Program-made: the position numbers and the translations under genes
The notes under the pieces: model-generated
Seen by the model: the letters and a program-made list of their open reading frames with translations, nothing else
Told to the model about the DNA's origin: nothing
The model's database searches: none
Source: Microlunatus soli
GTDB lineage: Bacteria; Actinomycetota; Actinomycetes; Propionibacteriales; Propionibacteriaceae
Direction of reading: 5' to 3'
Length of the DNA stretch: 64,000 bases
NCBI RefSeq assembly: GCF_900105385.1
Contig: NZ_LT629772.1
Span: 6,634,001-6,698,000, forward strand
In this document: positions 17,342 to 24,763 of the stretch, piece by piece
Layout: each line of letters starts with the position of its first letter
Numbering within the stretch: position 1 is the stretch's first letter

Positions 17342-18552
17342 GCGTGCGATGGTTGTGCCCTTTCGACTCGTGCGGTCGATCGTCCGACCACGGATTCCAA
17401 CTCGGAGAGGAAGCGTTGCGACAGCCGGGACCAGTCGTACTCGGCAGTGGCGAGCCGGTGCCCGCGGCGTCCCATCTCCGCAGCCTCGCGTTTGGCTGCG
17501 GCCAGCTCGAGGACGGCGGCAGCGACCTCGTGCGGACTGTCCCATCCGACGACCAGACCGGCCCGGCCGCGCTCCACCAACTGCGCGGCCCGCGGTAGCG
17601 GTGTGGTGATCACCGGTACGCCGTAGGCGCAGTATTCGACGACCTTCGTCGGCATGCTGGACCGGAAGTTCGGTGTGTCCTGCAACAGCGACAGGCCGGC
17701 CAGCGCTCCGTGCAACCGCGCCAACGCCTGGTCGGCCGGCAGGAATCCGCGCCAGATCAGATCGTTGTCGGCGTGCGCGGACCGCATCAGCTCGGTGCTC
17801 TGCTCGTCGTAGGTCGGGCCGATCACCTCCAGCTTCACCGACCCGCCGGTGCGTTCCCGCAGCATCCGGCCGATCTGCGGCAGCTGGTGACTGCCCCGCG
17901 CCTCGCTGATCGAGCCCAGATACACCACCCGGTCCTCGCTGGCCGGTGCGAGCACGTCGCCGGGCACCACGACGGCGTTGGGCACCACCGTGTGGGCCTT
18001 GCGGAATCGTTGCTGGTAGTCGGTTTCGGCCAGCAGCAGGGTGAACCGCTCCTCGGCCCACCGCTCCGCCTGCCGGACCGCGCGGGCGACCGGCTCCCGG
18101 AGGACATTCGGCAGCCACGACTTCTGGGCCAGTGCTCCGGCCGTGTCCTCGTGCACATCCCAGACCAGATGCGGGATCTGCAGCCCCCAGGTCGCGGCGA
18201 GCAACTCGGGGTCGTGGATCAGAACCACGTCGTGTCGTCCCTGCTCGCGACGCACCAGCGACCGAGCGGACAAGGCCGCGCGGAGCCGGTTCCGCCCGCG
18301 GGCGCGGGGAAGCCGGATCAGCCGGAGTCGTTGCCGTTCCTCGGGTCCGAGGTGGTCGGTGGTCAGCGGTCGCTCATCGGAGAGCGGCGCGGCATAGCTG
18401 ACCTGCCAGCCACGACGCAGCAGTGCGTCGATCTGTCGGAACCAGATCCGCGAGTCACGTGGATCGTGCACCACGGTGATGACCAGGATCCGCCGCGGCC
18501 GGTCGTCGATCGCTTCCATCAGTCCGGTCGCTTCCAATCCGGGAATGTTCAT
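17338..18552 (-). CDS. Glycosyltransferase family 4
   Basis: A 404-residue GT4 enzyme. The N-terminal half has RILVITVVHDPRDSRIWFRQIDALLRRGW and LIHDPELLAATWG, with DVHEDTAGALAQKSWLP near 130. The C-terminal half has VVPNAVVVPGD, RVVYLGSISEARGSHQL, DNDLIWRGFLPADQAL, and the donor-site segment FRSSMPTKVVEYCAYGVPVITTPLP. The latter carries the retaining-GT4 Lys/Glu arrangement. The ATG is preceded by CGGAGGGGATCTGCG, a strong ribosome binding site. It is 27 bp downstream of the nucleotide-sugar dehydrogenase and may use its product as donor (inference). Its stop overlaps the presumed start of the sulfotransferase. Confidence 0.9.
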   Translation of the reverse strand: MNIPGLEATGLMEAIDDRPRRILVITVVHDPRDSRIWFRQIDALLRRGWQVSYAAPLSDERPLTTDHLGPEERQRLRLIRLPRARGRNRLRAALSARSLVRREQGRHDVVLIHDPELLAATWGLQIPHLVWDVHEDTAGALAQKSWLPNVLREPVARAVRQAERWAEERFTLLLAETDYQQRFRKAHTVVPNAVVVPGDVLAPASEDRVVYLGSISEARGSHQLPQIGRMLRERTGGSVKLEVIGPTYDEQSTELMRSAHADNDLIWRGFLPADQALARLHGALAGLSLLQDTPNFRSSMPTKVVEYCAYGVPVITTPLPRAAQLVERGRAGLVVGWDSPHEVAAAVLELAAAKREAAEMGRRGHRLATAEYDWSRLSQRFLSELESVVGRSTARVERAQPSHA

Positions 18553-18579
18553 CGCAGATCCCCTCCGAGAACCGTTCGG

Positions 18580-19836
18580 TCACAGTCGCTCAACGCTCTC
18601 CCCCGTCATCACGCCCCGGGTGTCCAGCACCCGGGCGGCTCTGGTCGCGATGTCATCCAGGTCGTAGTCGCGATGTTGCTGCAGCAGCACGCACAGATCG
18701 GCCCCGGCGACGCTCGACGCCAGGTCGGCAACGCTGGTCAGCTGGTCCGCGTCCAGCTCCCATTCGCCGATGAACGGGTCGTGATACTGCACGATGGCGC
18801 CGCCGTCGCGGAGGATCCGGGCCAGCGGAGCGGCGGGGGTCTCCCGGGAGTCGCCGATGTCGGGTTTGTAGGTGATCCCGAGCAACAACACCGTTGCCCC
18901 GGCGAGCGGGATCCCGTCGGCGTCCAACCGCTCCTCGATCCGCTCGGCCACGTAGCCGGGCATCGATTCGTTGACCTCACGGGCCAGTTCGACGAACCGG
19001 AGCGGGTGCCCGAGACGGACGCTGGCCTCGTGGGAGAGATAGCGCGGATCGATCGGGATGCAGTGGCCGCCGACACCCGGCCCCGGCCAGAACGGCTGAT
19101 AGCCGAACGGCTTGGTCGCCGCGGCACCGATCGCCTCCCACAGGTCCAGCCCGAGCTCGCGGGACAACCGCACCATGTCGTTGACCAGGGCGATGTTGAT
19201 GTGTCGGTAGGTGTTCTCCAACAGCTTGGCCATCTCGGCCTCGCGGGTACCGCGGACGCGGACGACGTCCTGCACCAGCTTGCCGTAGAAGATCGCTGCG
19301 CGTTCCCCACAGGCCTGGGTGTGGCCGCCGACGATCTTCGGCGTGTTCTGCAGCCCGAACTCCGGATTGCCGGGGTCGATCCGTTCCGGCGAGTAGGCAA
19401 GGTTGAAGTCCTGCCCGGCGATCAGGCCGCTCTCTTCGAGGATCGGGCGGACCACCTCGTCGGTGGTCCCTGGATAGGTGGTGGACTCGACCACGACCAG
19501 GGTGCCCGCAGACAACTGGCGCGCGACATCGGCGGCAGCGGCCCGCAGCGGTCCGAGGTCTGGATCGCCGTCCTCCGACAGCGGCGTCGGCACGCAGATG
19601 ATCACGTACTCGGCGTGCCGCAGTTCGGCGGCGTCGGACGTGGCCCGGTAGCCGTTGCTCACCATTGCTGCCAGGTCGGCAGCACTCAGATCGTCGACGT
19701 GGCTGTGCCCGTTGTTGAGGCCGGCGACGATGTCGGCGTCGGCGTCGACGCCGACCACCTCCAGGCCTGCATTGATCGCCGTCCGGGCCAGCGGAAGTCC
19801 CACGTAGCCCTGCCCGACGATGGCCACCTTGCTCAT
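18580..19836 (-). CDS. UDP-N-acetylhexosamine/UDP-hexose 6-dehydrogenase (WbpA/WecC/TviB type)
   Basis: A 418-residue NAD-dependent enzyme that oxidises C6 of a nucleotide sugar to the uronic acid in two steps. The NAD fold is VAIVGQGYVGLPLARTA. The middle has YVIICVPTPLSEDGDPDL, VVVESTTYPGTTDEV and AKLLENTYRHINIALVNDM. The catalytic Cys sits in PFWPGPGVGGHCIPIDPRYL, and the C-terminal domain has LLLGITYKPDIGDSRETPA. These features favour the UDP-GlcNAc/ManNAc dehydrogenase clade over UDP-glucose dehydrogenase, but the exact substrate is not certain. The ATG (MSKVAIVGQG) is placed directly before the nucleotide fold. It is first in a run of four minus-strand genes and follows an AT-rich 275-bp leader, so it probably opens the operon. 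Confidence 0.92.
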   Translation of the reverse strand: MSKVAIVGQGYVGLPLARTAINAGLEVVGVDADADIVAGLNNGHSHVDDLSAADLAAMVSNGYRATSDAAELRHAEYVIICVPTPLSEDGDPDLGPLRAAAADVARQLSAGTLVVVESTTYPGTTDEVVRPILEESGLIAGQDFNLAYSPERIDPGNPEFGLQNTPKIVGGHTQACGERAAIFYGKLVQDVVRVRGTREAEMAKLLENTYRHINIALVNDMVRLSRELGLDLWEAIGAAATKPFGYQPFWPGPGVGGHCIPIDPRYLSHEASVRLGHPLRFVELAREVNESMPGYVAERIEERLDADGIPLAGATVLLLGITYKPDIGDSRETPAAPLARILRDGGAIVQYHDPFIGEWELDADQLTSVADLASSVAGADLCVLLQQHRDYDLDDIATRAARVLDTRGVMTGESVERL

Positions 19837-20111
19837 GCTCCGAATCCGCCCTTCCGACGTAGCTCCTCCACACCTGGTGCTGCGACGTTGCACACCACCT
19901 GCATTCGGCGGTTGCCCCGAAAGCAAAACCGTGCCTGGAAATCCGCGAATATCATTTCACCCATATTCGGTCAGCTAAGCCAGACTTGGCCCGATGATAG
20001 CAACGTCACAAGGAACGCTTGACGTCAATTCGGACGTGTGCCACAACCCTCGATTACCGGAAGGTTAACGATTTCTGTCAGTAATATGACCGGCCGACTC
20101 AGGACGAGAAT
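19837..20111. promoter_or_regulatory. AT-rich leader upstream of the nucleotide-sugar dehydrogenase operon
   Basis: This gap is noticeably richer in A/T than the surrounding genes. It carries the perfect palindrome TTGACGTCAA at 20019-20028 and a TATCAT hexamer on the minus strand about 20 bases downstream of it. I see no gene in it. Confidence 0.45.
20019..20028. promoter_or_regulatory. Perfect 10-bp palindrome, operator candidate
   Basis: TTGACGTCAA, with an AACGTCAC half-site 17 bp to the left. It is placed upstream of the probable promoter of the dehydrogenase operon; the regulator is unknown. Confidence 0.35.
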
Positions 20112-20648
20112 TCAGCTCGCGACCGGCGCCGGAGCAACCGACAGAAAAGACTTCTGCGTGGCCGACAGACCGGCCGGACCGACCTCGTACAGCACCGAGG
20201 TCCCGTACGCCCGACGGACGTGCTGCCAGAACCTGACTCGGTCCGCCGACTCCGCCGTCGGCATCAGTTCGGCCGGGTAGCCGTAGCAGCGGGCACACCC
20301 GAAGTCCGGGGTCGGCAGCACCAGCACCGGCCGGAACCCGGCCGTCAGCAGTTGCAGCTCGGCGATGCTGTCGACGACCTGCTGGATCGACTCCGCCGGC
20401 ACGCCGCTGAGATCGAAGACGGCCACCGGTAATGCCTCCAGGCCGGTCCCGGCCAGCAGGTTGCCGGCCGTCAGATCGGCGCCGCGACCGTCGGGCAGGA
20501 CGTCACTGGCCCACAGCTTGCGGGCGATCGCTCGAAACGTCGTGTTCTGCCGGACCCGCGGCAGCACCACTCGACGAAGCATCGGAAAGCCGGGCAGCCG
20601 CCGTGCCCGACGTGCCATCGGAGCCAACAGATCGTCAGCACTCACCAT
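20112..20648 (-). CDS. Unrecognised 178-residue protein of the glycan locus
   Basis: I do not recognise the family. The N-terminus is basic and helical (LLAPMARRARRLPGFPMLRR). A Rossmann-like core follows: ALPVAVFDLSGVPAESIQQVVDSIAELQ, then GFRPVLVLPTPDFGCARCYGYPAELMP with two close cysteines (C-A-R-C), and RVRFWQHVRRAYGTSVLYEVGP. There is no signal peptide or membrane span. It overlaps the upstream glycosyltransferase gene by 7 bp and has one of the best ribosome binding sites here, AGGAGGGGGAC before the ATG, so it is translated with that enzyme. A helper or modifying role in glycan synthesis is guessed only from context. Confidence 0.7.
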   Translation of the reverse strand: MVSADDLLAPMARRARRLPGFPMLRRVVLPRVRQNTTFRAIARKLWASDVLPDGRGADLTAGNLLAGTGLEALPVAVFDLSGVPAESIQQVVDSIAELQLLTAGFRPVLVLPTPDFGCARCYGYPAELMPTAESADRVRFWQHVRRAYGTSVLYEVGPAGLSATQKSFLSVAPAPVAS

Positions 20649-22450
20649 GTCCCCCTCCTGACATCCCGCCGGGCATGCAGATCGGCCAACACTTTCGCCG
20701 CATCGACGGCGCCGTTTCCCGGATCCTGTCGCGCGATCCGGGCGATCATCTCCTCGCCGTGCTCCAACAGATCGGCCAGCACCTCGGCGGTGCCGTCGGT
20801 GTCGACATGGGTCGCATAGTGCGACCAGCCCTGGTCGGCCGCCCACCGGGCCCGCCGGTCCTGATCGTCCAGCGAACTGTTCCGTTTCGGAATGAAGAGC
20901 GTCGGCGTTCCGAAGCGGAGCAACTCGTGGAAGGAGTTGTAACCGGCAGCCGAGATGGCCACGTCGAAGGCGCGTTGGTAGGTCGCCAGCGGAATCGGGT
21001 TGACCACGTGCACGTCCGGCGGCAGCGCAACATGCGGAGCCACCACCGACCGGGTCACGCAGACCTCGATGCCCAGTTTGCGACACGCCCCGATAGCGGC
21101 AGCGGTGTCGCTGCCGACATCCTGCACCGTGCCGCCACTGAAACTGACCAGCGCCAACGGTCCGTCGGCCGGCAGCCCGAGCTCACGCCGCGCCGCGTCG
21201 CGGGACAACAGGTCGTCGGCGTCCAGCAGGGTCACCGGCGGGATCCTGGTCGCCGACGCTGTCGTCGTGGCACCCACGTCGGCCGCTCCGGCGAAGTCGC
21301 CGGGTTCGATCACCTCGTCGAACCAGGCCGACGTCGACAACTGCTCCCCGCCGCGATCCGGCATCCACATCCCGCGCCGGGACCAGACCCAGAGCGGGTC
21401 GGGATGACTGGACCGTAGTTCCTCGATCCCCGCATACGGCCAGGTGCCGTCGAAGACGACGATGCTGGGCCGGATCCGGTCCAGCGCGTGGCCGACCCGC
21501 TCGGTGAAGATCTGCTGCCAGTTCCGGGAGTCCATCCCCAGCGCACCGGCGGACGGCAGATACTCGTACGTCATCCCCATCGCACCCACCGCGCCGACGC
21601 CCTGGGACATCGACAGCACCTGGGGTTCGAACTCGATCGCCCGCCGGCCGTAGGCCATCAGCCGCATCAGGTGCCCCATCCCGGTCCCGTTGCTGCTGAT
21701 CAGCAGCAACGCCGGCCGATCCTGCTGTCCCGCACCGGCGGAGCGTCGGGCCGACGACGCCGTCGAGCCGGGTGAGGCTGTTGAGCCGGGTGAGGCTGTT
21801 GTTTGTCCGGGGTCGGGGTTGAGCGGCTGCAGCCCGGCCAGCTGCCGCAGCCGGTCGCGATGGACCTGATGACCGAGCCGTTCCGGGCGGACCTCGGCCG
21901 ACGCGACGTCACCGTCGCTGGCGTTCACCCAGTCGTCGCCCACCAGCTCCAGCCCGGGTGCCGCCTGCTCCAGCTGGCTCCGGATCTCCGCCGACAGGGC
22001 CGCCCACCGTGGCGTCCGGCCGAGGTGCTCCTGCACCAGACGGGTGATCTGGTCCGGGTCGTACTCGACCGTGCCGTCGGTGCCGATGACTGTCGTGTCG
22101 GCCACCAGCAGCACGTGCTCGGTGCTGATCGGCGGGAGCTGGTCGGCGGCGTGCTGGAGAACCGTCGGATGCCGAATCACCGTGACGTCGGCGTGGACCG
22201 GATCACGCCCGAGCAGAAGTCGTGCGCTGCCGTCGGTCACGCTCTGCCGGATCCGGGGATCGAATGCCGCCGCCCGAGCCACCAGAGAGCTGTTCAGGTG
22301 AATCAGTCCGGTCGTCCATCCTGCCGAGGTTTGCGCGGTGATCTCCTCGGCGATGTCGGCCGAGGTGCCACCGGGAATTCGGAAATCGGATATGTCGAGC
22401 ACCTGGACGCGACGCCCATCCGCCACCGACTCCGTTTGTGAATGCAGCAC
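20642..22450 (-). CDS. Two-domain glycosyltransferase with MurG-like C-terminal half
   Basis: A 602-residue protein. Residues about 245-595 form a GT-B, GT28/MurG-like unit: LLLISSNGTGMGHLMRLMAYGR near the start, VVFDGTWPYAGIEELR, DGPLALVSFSGGTVQDVGSDTA, and the donor-site region FDVAISAAGYNSFHELLRFGTPTLFIPKRNSSLDDQ. Residues 1-215 are a second alpha/beta unit (VQVLDISDFRIPGGTSADIAEEI, VLLVADTTVIGTDG) that resembles a GT-B half. Between them lies a linker with the tandem PGSTASPGSTAS. The GTG start has TAATCT 6 bases upstream, typical of a leaderless start. The donor is probably a UDP-sugar. It is coupled to the 178-residue protein downstream. Confidence 0.78.
   Translation of the reverse strand: MLHSQTESVADGRRVQVLDISDFRIPGGTSADIAEEITAQTSAGWTTGLIHLNSSLVARAAAFDPRIRQSVTDGSARLLLGRDPVHADVTVIRHPTVLQHAADQLPPISTEHVLLVADTTVIGTDGTVEYDPDQITRLVQEHLGRTPRWAALSAEIRSQLEQAAPGLELVGDDWVNASDGDVASAEVRPERLGHQVHRDRLRQLAGLQPLNPDPGQTTASPGSTASPGSTASSARRSAGAGQQDRPALLLISSNGTGMGHLMRLMAYGRRAIEFEPQVLSMSQGVGAVGAMGMTYEYLPSAGALGMDSRNWQQIFTERVGHALDRIRPSIVVFDGTWPYAGIEELRSSHPDPLWVWSRRGMWMPDRGGEQLSTSAWFDEVIEPGDFAGAADVGATTTASATRIPPVTLLDADDLLSRDAARRELGLPADGPLALVSFSGGTVQDVGSDTAAAIGACRKLGIEVCVTRSVVAPHVALPPDVHVVNPIPLATYQRAFDVAISAAGYNSFHELLRFGTPTLFIPKRNSSLDDQDRRARWAADQGWSHYATHVDTDGTAEVLADLLEHGEEMIARIARQDPGNGAVDAAKVLADLHARRDVRRGTW
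21766..21801. repeat. Short tandem repeat in a linker
   Basis: Two 18-bp copies (GAGCCGGGTGAGGCTGTT) encode PGSTAS twice between the two domains of the MurG-like glycosyltransferase. This is a likely slippage site that keeps frame. Confidence 0.6.
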
Positions 22451-22456
22451 GCGCAG

Positions 22457-22462
22457 AGATTA
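22457..22462 (-). promoter_or_regulatory. -10 element for a leaderless start of the MurG-like glycosyltransferase
   Basis: TAATCT on the minus strand with 6 bases to the GTG; no ribosome binding site. Confidence 0.5.
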
Positions 22463-22536
22463 ACAGGTCGAATTCGTCGACGCCCGTGAGTGAATTTCAG
22501 GGAAACAATACGGGACCGGCAAGGGACAATTCGGCG

Positions 22537-23385
22537 TCAACGAGAGGTCGTGCGGAGGTCTGCCCAGCTGCTGAGATCGAGGTCGACCTGGCTCTGCAGC
22601 AGGGCGCGATCGGCCAGCAGCGGCTTGCGAACGCGGTCGACCACGTTCTCCGGGAGCGGCGCCGGTTCGGTGTCCGCCCCGCGGGTCAGCAACCGGTCGC
22701 GGACCTGCTCCGGGACGTAACGACGGCTCCAGGTGTCCAGCGGTCGGTGTCGCTGCACCGCCTCTCCGAGGCGGGTGTTCACCTTCCGGTTGCTACTGAC
22801 GTGGTAGCGCCGTTCGACACCCGGGAACTCGTAGTCGGGCAGGCCGAGGAACTCGACCACACCGGACAGCACCTCGGCCGGCGCCTGCGCAAGATCCTCG
22901 GTGAGGATGACGTGGATCTGGTCGGCCGGGAAATAGCTCCGGTAGCGCTGCAGCTCCGCGCCGTACAGGCTGGTCCGCAGGTAGCCGGATCGGGCCGTGA
23001 TCGCCCGCTCGATGGGCCGCTTCTCCCGACCCTTGAAGACCGCGTGGGCGTGGTGGCTGCGCATCCGCTGCAGTGGATCGCGCAGCAGGTAGATCAACTT
23101 CACGTCCGGCACCTCGGACCGCAGCAGCTCCGGTACGCCGGGGAACGCCGCGCTCTTGGAGTAGCTGGTCGAACCCTCGCCGAGCAACGCACCCTCCGGT
23201 GCGCCGTCGAACAGTGAGCGATACCAGTCGTGGCCCTTCGACCAGTTCCGTTTCTTGATGAAGAAGCACGGCTCCTTCAGCGAAGACATGAAGACACCGG
23301 GGTGTCTGCCAAGGTGCCGGAACAAGCTCGTCGTGCCCGACTTCATCGCTCCGATGATGATGAAATCGGGAGTCCCCTGCGTCAT
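22537..23385 (-). CDS. PAPS-dependent sulfotransferase
   Basis: A 282-residue sulfotransferase that would transfer sulfate from 3'-phosphoadenosine-5'-phosphosulfate to a glycan hydroxyl. The phosphosulfate loop is intact, PDFIIIGAMKSGTTSLFRHL. VKLIYLLRDPLQRMRSHHAHA is the 3'-phosphate site, and LRTSLYGAELQRYRSYFPADQIHVILTEDL follows. It is a close paralogue of the protein at 16520, differing mainly in the loop and the C-terminal third. The ATG (MTQGTPDF) is chosen because TACCGT lies 8 bases upstream; an ATG six codons earlier is possible. With the modified paralogue it predicts a sulfated surface glycan. No PAPS synthesis genes are in the window. Confidence 0.9.
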   Translation of the reverse strand: MTQGTPDFIIIGAMKSGTTSLFRHLGRHPGVFMSSLKEPCFFIKKRNWSKGHDWYRSLFDGAPEGALLGEGSTSYSKSAAFPGVPELLRSEVPDVKLIYLLRDPLQRMRSHHAHAVFKGREKRPIERAITARSGYLRTSLYGAELQRYRSYFPADQIHVILTEDLAQAPAEVLSGVVEFLGLPDYEFPGVERRYHVSSNRKVNTRLGEAVQRHRPLDTWSRRYVPEQVRDRLLTRGADTEPAPLPENVVDRVRKPLLADRALLQSQVDLDLSSWADLRTTSR

Positions 23386-23393
23386 GGCGCGGA

Positions 23394-23399
23394 ACGGTA
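23394..23399 (-). promoter_or_regulatory. Possible -10 element of the sulfotransferase gene
   Basis: TACCGT (minus strand), 8 bases before the ATG. Confidence 0.35.
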
Positions 23400-23476
23400 G
23401 CATGCCCGACGTTGCCGAAAGTGAACGATCCGGGTGTACGTCCCGAGATCGCCGATCATGTCCTCACCGGGCCCAC

Positions 23477-24763
23477 TCAACGGGCGAGCAACGAGCGGCC
23501 GAGATGATCATCTTTGTCTGCCATCCCGGGCAGCACGAAGAAGTAGCCGCCGCCGACCGGCGAGATGTAGTCGGTCAGCGGCTCGTCGATCAGCCGGGTC
23601 TGGACGGCCTCGAACTGCCGTTGCAGATCCTGCTGATAACAGCTGAAAAGCGTTCCCTGGTTGAGTTGTCCGTTGCTGTCCAGGCCGAGATCGTAGTTCC
23701 AGCTCCGCCGCAGGATCCGGCTCCGGTCGGTGTGTTCGGTCCGCGGGTTGGCCAGTCTGATGTGGGCATCCAAGGGGATCACCTGGCCTCGCGGATCGGC
23801 GGCGAAGTCCGGGGCTTCGGTCTCCCGATCGCCGTCCAACGGTGCACCGCTGTCACGGCGTCGACCGAACATCAACTCCTGTTCCTGCAACGAGACCCGG
23901 TCCCAGAACTCGACCAGATTGCGAATGATCCTGATCACCTGGAAGGTGCCACCGGCTGCCCAGGACGGCTGGCCGGTGCCGACCCAGATCAGCCGGTCCA
24001 GGGTTGCCGGGTCGGTCGCGGGGTTCGCCGTGCCGTCCTTGAAGCCGAGCAGGTTGCGCGGTGCCCCGGCCGGTCGCGGTGCCGCGGCGGTGCCATTGAT
24101 CCGCCATCGAGGCTGCATCAATCCGCGGGTGTGCTTGGTCAGGTCCCGTACGGCGTGGGTGACGACGTCGTCGTCGGCGGAGGTGAGCTGGATACTCAGG
24201 TCGCCGTGGGTCAGCCGCTCGTCCAGATCGTCGTTGGGGAAGGTCCGCATCGACGTCAGTCCGACCGGCTTCCGATCGGCCAGACCGAACCGGTCGTCGA
24301 ACAGGGAGGCGCCGACGCCGACCACGACTCCGAGCTTGCCTCCCGGATAGGACGGTCCGAGGATGCCGTTGTCGTCCGGCGGCCGGGACGGGTCGTCCGA
24401 GGCCGTCGGGGCGCCGCCGGTCAGGACGCCGATCCGGTCGCTGATGATCATGAACAGCTCGGCCAGCTCGGCTCGACGGTCGGTGATCACGTCGCAGCTG
24501 ATCACTGCCGTCGCAGCGGTCGGTTCATTGATCAGCGCACCCTGATGCTCACCGTACGGTCCGAATCTCGGCCGCGGACTCGGTTGACCGTCCGCCCGGG
24601 CGTCACCGTGCCCGCCGGCCGCCAGCAATGCGGCACCGACGCCCGCACCGCCGAGCATCAGCCCGCGCCGCCCGACACGAGCCGACAGTCCCGTGCCTGC
24701 CAAGGGCTCTGAGCCGGCACCGGGTTCTGAGCCTGTCGAAGGACCGGCAGCTTTCATGATCAT
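23477..24763 (-). CDS. efeB: Dye-decolourising peroxidase, EfeB type, Tat-exported
   Basis: A 428-residue haem peroxidase exported by the Tat pathway. The signal is RVGRRGLMLGGAGVGAALLAAGG at residues about 29-52. The DyP family signature GFKDGTANP sits near residue 240, WVGTGQPSWAAGGTFQVIRIIRN follows, and the C-terminal part has FSCYQQDLQRQFEAVQTRL and GGGYFFVLPG. EfeB works with EfeO in ferrous iron or haem-iron acquisition at the outer face of the membrane. Its ATG overlaps the efeO stop by 4 bp (ATGA). The first 25 residues (GPSTGSEPGAGSEP) come from the dispersed repeat, placing an unusual Gly/Ser/Pro stretch before the twin arginine. Confidence 0.93.
   Translation of the reverse strand: MIMKAAGPSTGSEPGAGSEPLAGTGLSARVGRRGLMLGGAGVGAALLAAGGHGDARADGQPSPRPRFGPYGEHQGALINEPTAATAVISCDVITDRRAELAELFMIISDRIGVLTGGAPTASDDPSRPPDDNGILGPSYPGGKLGVVVGVGASLFDDRFGLADRKPVGLTSMRTFPNDDLDERLTHGDLSIQLTSADDDVVTHAVRDLTKHTRGLMQPRWRINGTAAAPRPAGAPRNLLGFKDGTANPATDPATLDRLIWVGTGQPSWAAGGTFQVIRIIRNLVEFWDRVSLQEQELMFGRRRDSGAPLDGDRETEAPDFAADPRGQVIPLDAHIRLANPRTEHTDRSRILRRSWNYDLGLDSNGQLNQGTLFSCYQQDLQRQFEAVQTRLIDEPLTDYISPVGGGYFFVLPGMADKDDHLGRSLLAR
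24701..24745. repeat. Dispersed repeat copy at the start of efeB
   Basis: Contains TGAGCCTGTCGAAGGACC, the inverted form of the TTCGACAAGCTCAGG family, with a second partial copy (CTCTGAGCCGG). It is translated into residues about 5-22 of EfeB. Confidence 0.65.

Noticed and set aside
23255-24712. A 485-codon open frame antisense to efeB
   Set aside because: efeB has the GxxDG signature and Tat signal; the antisense frame has none and would cross its promoter-proximal repeat.
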